DNA of 64,000 bases from Lingula anatina (Eukaryota > Brachiopoda > Lingulata > Lingulida > Lingulidae): the NCBI RefSeq assembly GCF_001039355.2, contig NW_019773847.1, positions 828,550 through 892,549 of the forward strand. Reading direction: 5' to 3'. Position numbers and translations under genes: made by a program. Shown here piece by piece: positions 1-11,113 of this stretch; within the stretch, counting starts at the first letter, position 1, and each line of letters opens with the position of its first letter. The notes under the pieces were generated by a model. It saw only the letters and a list, made by a program, of their open reading frames with translations, made no database searches and was not told where the DNA came from.

Positions 1-240
1 ATATATAGACAATCTCACTTCTCTAAGGAGGATATAGCCCATCTGGCACAGGAGGCGCTTAAAACTAGCACACAAACAATATCTTTGAGCGTATTCAAAA
101 CTCATGATCAGCAGACTAACTGATCCACTGACCAAATATGGCGGACCCCACTTAAAGCAGTGCCATTAAATCCACTGATGTTCTCCCTGTCTTCACGAGC
201 CATTAATGGGATTAAATCTCAGCTCAGAGGTTTAGACTCC
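1..240. other. Non-coding, possibly repeat-derived sequence
   Basis: No gene or recognisable exon. The base composition is less AT-rich than the following kilobases, in line with the repeat cluster up to about 1000. Confidence 0.3.
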
Positions 241-437
241 GTTCACATGAAAAATCTATTTTCTATTTGCGGTATCTTGTGATCACTCCGAGCGCAGCCG
301 AGAATTAATTACAGCTTTGGAAGTAACTGGCTCACGCTGCCAGTAATTACGCCGCGGGATATTCAGAGCACAGACCGTGATCACAAGATACCGCGAATAG
401 AAAATAGATCTTTAGAAAATAGATTTTACATGTGAAC
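241..437. repeat. Foldback MITE-like element, copy 1
   Basis: Starts gttcacatg and ends catgtgaac. The arms (ctattttctatttgcggtat... and its complement near 378-437) pair over about 45 bases around a unique centre with a gagaattaattacagctttg core. A second copy of the core and right arm lies at 53481-53622. Confidence 0.75.
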
Positions 438-536
438 AAAGCCTTAATCACAAGGTCCCTGCAGCAATGGTGAGGATATAGATCTGTTACTCTGTGGATC
501 AACTTGTTCTGAATGCCCTCTTTCACAGCCAGACCA

Positions 537-686
537 GGGCCCCGTAACTCGAAAGTATCGCGCATTGCGAATAGCAATATCACATAGAGGCTACAATGTA
601 TTATATGGGGCGAGTATGGGTGAGTTATGGAATCGAGATGCTTGCACTCAGTCGCAATGCGCGATGCTTTCGAGTTACTGGGCCCA
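537..686. repeat. Foldback (inverted repeat) element
   Basis: The left arm cgtaactcgaaagtatcgcg (from about 543) is complementary to cgcgatgctttcgagttact (660-679), with about 85 bases between the arms. It is probably a small palindromic transposable element; no coding capacity. Confidence 0.65.
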
Positions 687-779
687 GGTACTTTAACCCG
701 TATGTGCTGAGTGTCAAGTGAGGAGACAGCGAGTACCATTGAAGGACTGGCATGTCCCCAGATGGGGCTAAACCCACTG

Positions 780-960
780 TTCTAGGGTGGTTGAGTTAAA
801 GACCCCATTCCCAGAGATTAGATCGATCTACTTTAGATTGACCTTACTCCTTGGGGATTCACGCTAAATAGCTGTCAGCCGAGCAGGCACGAAAGTTAAT
901 TACCCCCTTACAGCTGGTAGTGGGCGGGATGGACATTTAAGCCGGATTATCTGACAGTAA
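780..960. repeat. Dispersed repeat, copy related to 43258-43395
   Basis: Shares gttaattaccccc, an acagct-tagt block and gacatttaagcc in direct orientation with the 43.3-kb copy, and ccattcccagagat in inverted orientation. This suggests a foldback family. Confidence 0.5.
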
Positions 961-1328
961 TCTAGTGAGACTCCCCGCCAGGAAGAATCACCCTAAAGAA
1001 TCAGCATTTTCAAGGAATTTCTTTTTTGCTCATGTATTTATACAACTGCCAAAACAAATTTTCATTTACTCAAAATTGGCTGGAAAGTTTTGTTTGGTGA
1101 AAAGGCTGGTTGAGTTTGAAAATCAACATATTTGGTAAGTTTTCACTTAAGACATTGGCTTGTCCTGTTGTTTTTTAAAACCAATATATTGTGCAACATA
1201 GGGGGTTGTAACATGTTTAAATTGTATCTTATTTTGATTTTGGTTATTTGATTACTTGGATTTATGTTGTGACTTATTTGCATATTTGTAATTCACTCAC
1301 TTCTTTTGTAATGTCAAAGAATTACTGT

Positions 1329-1354
<26 letters not shown>
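1329..1354. repeat. (CT)n microsatellite
   Basis: Uninterrupted TC dinucleotides; they create a false Ser-Leu ORF. Confidence 0.9.
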
Positions 1355-1359
<5 letters not shown>

Positions 1360-1720
1360 ATTTCTGTTGTAAGTTGGTGCAAGGTTTACTCATACAGGAT
1401 AATGCCATTGTTACACAAGCTGTTGTGTTCTACTGATAGCAACTTTCAACATGAAAGATGTGCTGATTAAGTATTGTGTATTGATGGTTGGTCATGCAGA
1501 AAGCCACCAGGGATTGTGAACAGATGGCGAACCTGTTGTAGAAGTGAAAATTGCTGATTTCTTATATTTGTTAGAGTTTCCTAAGCTCTTTTGTTATCCA
1601 TCTTGCCTACATGTCACTTAATTTAGTCCTTTGCATTTCTTTGCTTATGCTTGTATATATGTCAGCCTTGATACCTCTTTTCCATACATTTCACCAGTAT
1701 CAGTTGTGTGGTAATATCTT

Positions 1721-3129
1721 ATTATGCAAGTTTATTTGTACAATGTGTCGCTACATAATGGCCATCACCTGCATCTGTTGTTGCTGTCCACTTTTTATGG
1801 TTAAGGCAACATATGGAAAACCTTGTGACTTATTTTCCTTAAACTACTAGTAAGTGGATTGATTTATGGCACAAAAATACTGGTCAAGTTTAAATAGCAG
1901 ACCAGTTTTCTTGACGTTTTGCAGTTTTTTTTAATCTTTCATTTTTCACCCAATTTACTTGAAAATGCCCCCAATCCTAATGACAACTGGACAGTAAAGA
2001 GATCAGTTTAATTTGGTCATTGATATCATGTGTCATTACTATGAAATATATATAGGAAAGAGACTGCTCTCCACAATGCACACGAATAAAGAGTTGATTA
2101 GACTACCTTCCCTTTGAAGTGAATGGGGAAGTTTTTCATTAGTTAATTACCAGATTCTGCTGACAGATTAAGTTATGAGAAATCCAAAATATATATATTT
2201 GATTTTCTGAAGACTCTAAATGTTGGTATTTCCTTGTTTTTGAAAATAAAAAACAATCATTTGGAACTTAGGTGCATTGCATTATTTATTCTGTGCCTAA
2301 GAGAAGATAAGCTTTATATTAAGAAAGGCTAGCAAGAGAGTAGAAGCTTTGGGTGATCATGCAGCTGATTATGTAGCTAAGTCACTAAGGCAACGGGAAG
2401 ATGGTAAGATCTCAAAAGGTACNCCTGATTATGCAAGTTTATTTGTACAATGTGTCGCTACATAATGGCCATCACCTGCATCTGTTGTTGCTGTCCACTT
2501 TTTATGGTTAAGGCAACATATGGAAAACCTTGTGACTTATTATCCTTAAACTACTAGTAAGTGGATTGATTTATGGCACAAAAATACTGGTCAAGTTTAA
2601 ATAGCAGACCAGTTTTCTTGACGTTTTGCAGTTTTTTTTAATCTTTCATTTTTCACCCAATTTACTTGAAAATGCCCCCAATCCTAATGACAACTGGACA
2701 GTAAAGAGATCAGTTTAATTTGGTCATTGATATCATGTGTCATTACTATGAAATATATATAGGAAAGAGACTGCTCTCCACAATGCACACAAATAAAGAG
2801 TTGATTAGACTACCTTCCCTTTGAAGTGAATGGGGAAGTTCCTCATTAGTTAATTACCAGATTCTGCTGACAGATTAAGTTATGAGAAATCCAAAATATA
2901 TATATTTGATTTTCTGAAGACTCTAAATGTTGGTATTTCCTTGTTTTTGAAAATAAAAAACAATCATTTGGAACTTAGGTGCATTGCATTATTTATTCTG
3001 TGCCTAAGAGAAGATAAGCTTTATATTAAGAAAGGCTAGCAAGAGAGTAGAAGCTTTGGGTGATCATGCAGCTGATTATGTAGCTAAGTCACTAAGGCAA
3101 CGGTAAGATGGTAAGATCTCAAAAGGTAC
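1721..3129. repeat. Tandem duplication of a ~702-bp unit
   Basis: 1721-2422 and 2428-3129 are nearly identical at a constant offset of 707 bases, with only a few substitutions (for example cacacgaataaag against cacacaaataaag). Between them is a short joint containing the only ambiguous base seen (n at 2423). It is either a recent tandem duplication or an assembly artefact joining two haplotypes. Confidence 0.9.
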
Positions 3130-3432
3130 TAAGAGTTTATCTTGAATTTGTCACGTAATGTCTTTTAGATTATGACATGAAACCCTAAGATTTTCACATC
3201 TTTAACTATTCCTGTGGTCCTCAAAATTTGAAGCTAAGTACGGAGAAATGTTATGCTTCACTGTGAGCTAAAGTGATTTAATTGAAATGTTCAGCCTCTT
3301 GTCAGTTGTTGCTATTTTGAACTGCTAGTTGAGTTATATTTAGGTAGAAATGTCTTACCTTAAGCACCCTTATCATTGGCAAGAGTAAAGCTTACAGGTG
3401 AGCCAATGGTTTCAACCTGTTCACCCTGAGTT

Positions 3433-3586
3433 TCAACCTGTTCGCCCTGAGTTTCAGGTGACACTGGAAACTGGCCTCTCTAACATCGGCATGCCTGGGC
3501 CATTTTCAGTTACTGTTACAGGTAATGGCAGAGGTATGTTGATAGTAGAGAGGCGTGTTTCCAGTGTCTTCTGAAACTCAGGTTGC
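3433..3586. repeat. Foldback element with tandem sub-repeat
   Basis: The left arm cctgagtttcaggtgacact and following ggaaactggcctctct are complementary to agagaggcgtgtttccagtg and tctgaaactcaggttg at the right end. The tandem phrase caacctgttc-ccctgagttt occurs twice at the left side. Confidence 0.65.
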
Positions 3587-5536
3587 AGCCTGATAGAAAT
3601 GGTTCAGAAGTAGTGAAGGATCTGATTTGCCTGATGAATAGGACAAGTGTAAGAATCCATACGTATTGCATTTATTTTTTTACAAAGAAAGTATAGACTC
3701 ACTGTGTAAAGATAGATTTCTACAATGCACACCTGTTATAATTATAATTGCATAGTTTACATTGAGCATCTGCCTAGAAGCTGGTGTATACAAATAAAAT
3801 TCATTGTGTAAGTTTGCTACCAGATGAAGTTGCCTGTTTCACATGGATCTTTAGTTTTTTTCTATTTGCACCTGTATGTCTGTGGATGCAGGTGCGTGTG
3901 TCTCTGGATATATGAATTGTGCAGTGGGACAATAGACTTTTCCTTAAAAGCTTTTGTCTGCCTTCAAGAGGTGCTTGACAGATGGAAACAAAAGAATGCT
4001 TTAGTGAAGATGCACTGTCCATTGCATAATCAACTAGAGAGCATAACGGAAAGCACAGACCTTTGCCAAAACAATATGTTAATAATAATAGAATTTAAAG
4101 AAATAAAAGATTCTCTTAGTTTATTAGTAGATCTGTATTAGATTGAACTTTTGATCACTTTTTTTAAATCCTGGAATAACTACATTTATCCTGAAAGCGA
4201 TCACTTTTATATCCTGGTATAACTATATCTGTCCTGAAAATTTCATCAAAATTTGCGAAGAACTATTTGAAACATCTTGCTCACTAAAAAACAAACCAAT
4301 ACTAATGAAAAGATCACCTCCTACATTGGCAGGGATTTTTATTAGAGGGAACAGGTAAAAACATTTTCAGACAGTTTTTTTTTAAACAAAAGCATTTCAC
4401 TTTTTTAAAAGCTTGACTGCAAACCCTGTTATGTACAACAATCATCCTATAACTTCTGAGTATATCCGTCAGCATAATGCGCCATTTGCTATAAGAGATG
4501 GATAGGCTCAGAAATTATATAGGCAGGGAGATGCACTCAAGTCCCTAAATTTCTAGAGCAACAACTCAAGTTTTTTCAAATCACTTAGAATTCAGACTAA
4601 GAATCTACTATATCTTCAGTTTAAATATAAGTCTCAGATTGTCTAGTTTAAGTACATGGGAGGTGCATTTTAATGGGTTGAATTAAGTGTCACCTTTTTA
4701 TGCACAGGTATTAGAATCCATTATGATAATGTCAACTGCCAGGGCCTTGCTCTCAACATGGCAAACTTCAGCCAGATAAGAAATTATGTCATTGTATCAT
4801 TATCAATGCCTGATGGGGAAAGGTTGTCTAGGGTTAGTGTTTTTCCTGTTCTGTCAGGCTAGTATTTGGAAAAGAGTACCCTACCACCTCTGCCAATATT
4901 TTCAACAGCACTTGCTTGTTTGAGTGTTTTCTGTTTGTTTGTTTGTTTGTGGACAATATACCCCAAAATGTTCTAAAATGATTGTGTAATGTTCAAGATT
5001 GAAAGACAGAAGGAAAGAGATGAATACAGTTTCATCTGAATCTACATCTTCAACACATTTTACAAAATAATTTTTTTATTTTATACCATTATTACTTACA
5101 TTTTGCCTTCAAGTTGGTGGAGGTCAGTGCTCTCACAGTGCTCTCTGTAGTTAAATGTTTTGGGCAAAAAGGAGTAGCAATTTCTTTTCAAATTGGATAG
5201 TTCAGCCCCAGCCTGGATAAACATTGCTTGATACATTGTTGCAAACTCTATTACTACAAGAAACCTTGGCTTCATCACATCATGCAGAAATTTTAAATCT
5301 AAGCTAAACAATAGAACTCATAGTTGTGCATGAATCTGCTAATTTCAGCAAAATTCAGTGCTACCTGAATAAGACAAAACCGAATCCTGAAAACAGCACT
5401 AATTTACTAAATTTATGTGGTGGTTTGATTAAAAAAAACTTGCATGATATATAATTTCATGTGTTGGCAATGTGGACTACAGACATACAAACTGTTCGTC
5501 ATGCAGTAATAAGATGCTTATGCCTTACTCTAGATC

Positions 5537-5540
<4 letters not shown>

Positions 5541-5572
<32 letters not shown>
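5541..5572. repeat. Poly(A) tract
   Basis: About 32 consecutive A. It could be a retroposon tail but no body was recognised. Confidence 0.85.
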
Positions 5573-5574
<2 letters not shown>

Positions 5575-6170
5575 GTGACCATGCAAATCACTGATTTTAT
5601 CAAAGGCAAAGAAATGTGGCAATTATTCTGCACCAATAGCTGCCTATTTATGTAGACTTATGCACATTTTTCCTGAGTTAAAGTAGACTAAAATCAGGTC
5701 TAAATGTTAGACCAACTTTCAGTTTTTAGTTCTTTTGTGAAACTGGCCTTAGGGAAGGTGGGAAAGTTCGAATGTGCAAGGGAAAAAGGAGGCCAACAGG
5801 AGCATTGCCCTTCCACTGCTTAGCAACATGATCAGCCTTTTTTATAACAACAAAGGAAAACTGAATTGAAGAGATAGCTTGGGAAGGCAACCAGGTGAAG
5901 CACACTACACCTGCAAAAATGCCAGTGAGATCATTTTCAGGACTTGCATGAAATAAAACAAGGTATACATTTGGAAACGATTCATCAAAAGAGGGTTAAT
6001 TTTAGACATGGCCTTAAATATAGCCAAAAATTCAAGTAGGAAGCTCCCAAAATAGATACTTGATATATGGTAGTGCAAAAATGTAGATGCACTTAGGCAA
6101 ATTTGGTGAGTGTGGGAGAGAGAAATTGCATGTCATCTGCAAGTGTAATCTTGATTTATGAGTGAGTGCA

Positions 6171-6171
<1 letters not shown>

Positions 6172-6209
<38 letters not shown>

Positions 6210-6254
6210 ATGACAGATAGAGAAAGTGAAAGAGAGAGAGAGAGAGAGAGAGAG
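6172..6254. repeat. (CA)n then (GA)n microsatellites
   Basis: A CA run (6172-6208) is separated by about 20 bases from a GA run (6229-6254). Their minus-strand reading gives a spurious Ser-Leu/Cys-Val ORF. Confidence 0.9.
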
Positions 6255-7469
6255 TAAGCACAAAGAGGTATATTTTTGGTTTGTTTGATCTGTTTCAATA
6301 TTTTTATAATTGCTTCATATAAACTGGAATCTTTTATTTTAACTAAAATGCATGTTAGTGCCATGCTTTCATCTTAAGCCCTGTTTGTTTGAAAGCATTT
6401 TTAATTGAAATATTGAGTGATGTTACAGTTTAGTTTATCGACAGCTGATGAAGGTACACGTGCACTATTATTTAACTTTGAAAGTAAATATTTATAGGTC
6501 AAATAAAAAATTAAATATCCTTGGGGACATAATTCGCTGTGTGGAATAGTGTGATGCTGTCTACTGCAGGTTTTTTTTGGTGGTTGTTTTTCCTTTACAG
6601 ATGAGCCTTTTTTTAACAGTTAATTTGGTAAAGAGCTTAATAATCCAATGCAATGATTTGAAGTAGAAATAACGCTCCTTCAGCCGTTGATTGAAAAAAC
6701 TTTTATTGTGAATTTAACAATTAATTTGGCGTGATTTTATGTAGCGTAGAGCAAGAGCTTATAACATATGGATGTGGTAGAGTGCGTGATGAGACTTAAC
6801 CCGCAGGTTTGTTGAAATGTTACAAACTTTGTTGATAAAAATTTTCAATAAAATATTTAGTTCAATGTGACTAAGGTAAAGTAATAGGATTTCCGGCAAT
6901 GTGTATTCTTATCCCATGATAGGTTTATTTGTTCTGTGTCCTAGAACAAACATGGAGGCACTGGACTGAACATGTAATAGATTAACGTGCAAAAACAGAG
7001 CTAAAATCAATGAATATTAGAGTAGCAGTCTGTGTATAGTTGTAGGTAAATGAAATGGAAGTAATTGTGCTAGATTAGTGGCAGCAGCTTGCTTTGTCTG
7101 AAGGATGCCAGATATTAATTGGACTAAGCAATTTGTAGTTTGAACATAGGAGAAAGAAGAGGTTAGGACAAGCTAAATGGCCAACTGTCAGTTATTTCTT
7201 GGAATAAGGTTGATTAGGAAGACAAAAACTGGATCAGGTAGTTATCATTATAGAAGACTTATGCAGAGCACAACAGCATGGTGGTAAATGTCTCTCTGAG
7301 TACAGATCAAAGCATATAGCCCATATATTGGCTTTGTAGAAAAGAGTATTAGACAACATGCATGTAGTTAAGAATTCTTTGTTACTGTGTTTGTGATTCG
7401 TGAAGAAAGCAGTATTGTTTAAAGACACAGGTGGGTAGTAATGACATCAGGGAAGGTATCATATTTATT

Positions 7470-7638
7470 CAGGGGCGGATCCAGAGTTATTTTCTGACAG
7501 TCTTCCAAATTATCTTTGTTGATCCATCCTCCATTTTTTGACCGTCTTCCGACAGAAATAATTAGATACCCGTCAATGTAAACTTGAAAATCTGACCGTC
7601 TTCCGGAAGACCCAGAAGACCCCCTAAATCCGCCCCTG
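7470..7638. mobile_element. Small TIR element (MITE), CAGGGGCGGAT family, copy 1
   Basis: Begins caggggcggatccag and ends aaatccgcccctg. The flanks both read atatttat (with one extra t on the left), consistent with an 8-bp target-site duplication as in hAT-type elements. There is no ORF, so it is non-autonomous. It is in the opposite orientation to the 21.5-kb copy. Confidence 0.8.
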
Positions 7639-10143
7639 ATATTTATCTCATTCCAGCCAGAATCAGTTTCATCTGTAATTGAAACACGAAGTTAGGACTT
7701 TACTCTAGTGGAGCCACTGCTTGCTGGAGTGCTCATTTTTTTTTTGCTGGAAATTCTCATTGTAAGATAATATGTTTGTTGCATGGGTATTATGCTCTCT
7801 GGGTTGAAAGCATGTAATCTCTGTAACATTGCCAAGTCCCAAGAGACAGCTCTGTAGCATATTATGTACGCTGATGATCTTTTCTGTCCTGTATTTCAAT
7901 TGATCACCAGTCGTGGCTATATAGGCAAATGACCAATAATAATAGCAGAGAATTGGAGAAACCATTATATGTCAGTTTTAGGCCAAGATACATTTTTTTT
8001 GTGTTCAGTTACATTACCTGTTTAAATTGTTTTATAAAGTGAAAAATTGTGAATGGATAAGATGCAAAAGATTTGAAAAAATCGAGATCTTAGAATGTTT
8101 AAGGTACTTTTGCAGTTCAGCTAAAAATAAACAAAATGAAGGTAATGTTAGGAATTAAACCCGAGTGGAGTAGTTCTGTTATCAGATATGTAATTTAGCT
8201 TCTTTTTCATCTACGTGTATCATTAGATAAACCTACCAAGATCAAGAAAATATATAAAAGATATAAGTAATATTTAAAATCACTCCCTGTATAAAACATG
8301 GATGAGAAGATTGTACAATATGGCTAAAATATGATTGATTCTCTTTTACGGTCCCAGCAGGGAACAAAATCTCCAGAGGCAATTTATTTAATTAGACTAC
8401 CATACATTCACTAGTTAACAAATATTAGAATTAATTCCTGAAAAATCAATGACAACCCCTAATGGGTTAATTTAATGGGGAATGACGAGAAATTCTAGGA
8501 GTTGATGGCTATATAACAGGGGTATTTTAAACAAAAAATTAAAAAAAAAAAAGAAAGAATTTCAGCGAAGGCCAATAAATATGGATAAAGTGATGTGGAA
8601 ATTGACTTGAGATGGTGTTGGTTACTTTTGGCTTTAGTCAAACAACTGATATTTCAACAAAGCGCAGATTATTGGGCAGAAATGGCAAGATATAAGCTGT
8701 TTATGGAGTGCAAATAAGAAATATTGAAGAATGAATTTAAACTTACTTGTACACAAGGAAATGGGAAGTTCTTTGTGCAGCAGCTTTGGAGTTTTGTTCA
8801 TCAATATAGCACACAATCAACCTAGCTCATGATATGCAATCTCTGTCTTAAACTAAAAGATGATGGCATAGCTGATACCAATCTAGAAGACATTCTCAGT
8901 ATAGTATTTGACTTAAGAAAACTTAAAAATTAGATATTTATATCAACTGAAAGGTATAGTGTGTATACCAATATTTTTCTTTTGATTTCGTCACTAAAAT
9001 GAAAAAAAAGAAAAAATGAAAAATTTCCATTTTGTTTCTTCAAATACATGCTCGATTATATTTTATTGTGGTTATATTTTATAAATTAATGCATTGGAAT
9101 ACATGCATAATGACCTGGAAAAAAGATAGCACGCACATGCTGGCTGGGTATTTCAACTCCTTTTAGGATAAAGTGAAGGTTTACGAGACAACTGCATTGA
9201 CCTGAAATGCATTTTATTATATTGTTTTCCTCAGTACTGGCTATATGAGTGCTTTGCAGTAAAATGTGGGTTCACAAATTCATGGAGACCAGGAGTATAT
9301 GCAGAGAGGGCTCGGATACAAGGCTTCATATGATTTGATGCATGATTTAAACAGATATAAACCAAACTGCAATATTGCATGATTGACCTGGATTGTAATT
9401 GAGCTGCAGGCCTCAATTGAGTCGAGATTTTCTCGTGGCAGTTCTCAGAATTGGTAGCACAGGGCCGGGGTTTCTGATTTCTGCCTGTCATGTCTGAAGA
9501 TCATGAGAGTTAGAAAGTTAGAAAATAAGGTTTTTATTTTCTGAAGGAGTATTGTATTCAGGTTATTTAGCTATATTCATAACTGAGACTCCTTATGATA
9601 CATTGGGCATTTTGCTGAATTTTATTTCAGCATCATACAATGTGTATCACATTCTAATTTTTAATTCATTATCGTATTTTGAATTCACATACAGATATGC
9701 TGAAACATTTTATCCCTTTTTGGTATTTATGTGCCCATGCATGCACATATGGACAATTAAATGACCAGGCAAGAATGTGTGCATGCATGCATTTACACTA
9801 GAACATGTGCATATATGCAGTTTTAAAAAGTCTTTTTATAAATTTTAATATCTTTGTGAACATTGAATATTCTGTAGGGCAATTTATCTCATCTTGCAGT
9901 TTTTTTTTTGACAAATCTTATAATATCACATATTTCAGTGTATGTTTTCTCAAATAAAAGGGAACTTCTTGGAGAAGATGTATTTGCATTGCAAAGAATA
10001 ATTTATCTGAGATTTATTTGTTTTCCAGCACCCTAGTGTCAGGAGCAGGTCATAAACCACTTGCCTTTACACAGGCCTAAGGAATTTTTATTATCTATTT
10101 CTCATATTGAACCACTTAAATTGATCTATATTCTCTCTTACAG

Positions 10144-10515
10144 GGTGTATGCGCAGGCTCAAGTATGAAGTTAGTCTATAGAACAGCTGCAAGTACCTGA
10201 ACTCGAGTTAGGATGACAACTAAATAGGACAGGGGACAGCTCACGACTGGAGTCCACCATCTGCTGATTATACCTTTTGTAAAAAAGGCTACGATTTGGA
10301 TACTTTGGTCAATAAAACTATGTGTGTAATTGCATAGAAGTCAATGCGAGACATGGCTACCTACTTGTTAAATTACTTAGCCATCAGCAAGCTTAAGCAA
10401 CACTTGCCAAGTGGAATGGTTGGGTGCAAATTGATTGAGTACTCCAGCGGGACAATGTTGGAAAGGGACCCGAGTTTTCTCCTTCATTCTCAGAAAAGTA
10501 CTCTTGTGCAGAGGT
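10144..10515 (+). other. Probable 5' untranslated part of RasGRP first coding exon
   Basis: A pyrimidine-rich tract ending ttctctcttacag gives a good acceptor just before 10144, so this is probably the UTR part of an internal exon whose upstream non-coding exon was not identified. It holds a short upstream ORF (ATG 10149, ending cta tag) and a 60-codon one (10344-10526) that overlaps the main start. Transcription start and promoter were not located. Confidence 0.5.
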
Positions 10516-10526
10516 ATGTCATCTAA
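10344..10526 (+). CDS. 60-codon upstream ORF overlapping the RasGRP start
   Basis: This ORF starts at ATG 10344, has another ATG nine bases on, and ends at taa 10524-10526. It overlaps the RasGRP start (10516) in a different frame. Its product (containing LPSGMVGCKLIEY and LERDPSFLLHSQK) looks protein-like but matches no family I recognise. It could damp translation as an overlapping uORF. It could also be an alternative coding exon, because CAGAG|GTATGT near its end is a good splice donor. No downstream exon in matching phase was found, so function is unknown. Confidence 0.35.
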   Translation: MRDMATYLLNYLAISKLKQHLPSGMVGCKLIEYSSGTMLERDPSFLLHSQKSTLVQRYVI

Positions 10527-11113
10527 CATGGAGTCAAAAGAGAAAACAACAAAGGAAAGTGGGAGAGTTAAGATGGATAAAAAGGCACACCCTCATGTTG
10601 ATACCTTGTCAAGTGTGGTAGATTCAAAGGAAAAATCACCAAAGGAAGGTAAAGGAATAGTGGATAAAAAAGGTTCAAAACCACCATCCTTATCATCGTT
10701 GACAATTAAACAAAATGGAGTTAATTCGCCTTCTAGCCCAGCCAGCAAATCCCCATCCGCTGGATCGAGTCAAAGTGGAAGCAGGTCACCATCACCGTTT
10801 GGACAGCGCCCAAGATCTCCATTGTTTTTTGGACACAGTACATCAAAATTGACTTCTTCACCAGCTAACAGTACTCCTTCTCACGTTCCTTCCAAGTCCC
10901 CCAGTAGTGTTTCTGTTGATGGTGGTCATAAAACACATTTTCCGTGGACCAAGTCTTCTTCTTCAGATGGGCCCTCACAAAGCCCAGATCCCGATGCTGT
11001 GGCACCTTTTTCTAGGGACACTGCTAGTGCCAGTGAGATTCTTACTGTCAGTAAAGAAAAGGGGGGAAAGAGAGAAGCGCGGAAAAAGCCAGAAATCAGA
11101 ATACAATTAACAG
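10516..11113 (+). CDS. RasGRP coding exon 1: Ser/Pro-rich N-terminal extension
   Basis: It encodes residues 1-199 plus one base. The product is low-complexity and rich in Ser, Pro and Lys, with about a dozen SP/TP sites such as [14 protein letters not shown] and [14 protein letters not shown], so it is probably disordered and a target of proline-directed kinases (inference). It ends at CAG|GTAAGT in phase 1, which joins the exon at 23023. The open frame extends upstream to 10435 without an ATG, so 10516 is taken as the start. Confidence 0.8.

Larger units (their letters stand above)
3587..10143. other. Upstream non-coding region of RasGRP
   Basis: No exon with convincing splice sites or protein similarity was found. 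It probably contains the RasGRP promoter and one or more non-coding 5' exons, not identifiable by eye. It includes an A-tract, CA/GA microsatellites and one small TIR element, listed separately. Short open frames here are not gene-like. Confidence 0.4.

Noticed and set aside
6032-6364. Minus-strand ORF with Ser-Leu and Cys-Val repeats
   Set aside because: Translation of CA/GA microsatellites; no start context, splice sites or family similarity.
9721-9820. Alternating atgcatgcacata purine-pyrimidine stretch
   Set aside because: Short and imperfect; no repeat family, hairpin of note or gene context.
10435-10515. Upstream extension of the RasGRP frame to 10435
   Set aside because: The extension begins with TTG, not ATG; there is no in-frame ATG before 10516, so it is treated as untranslated.
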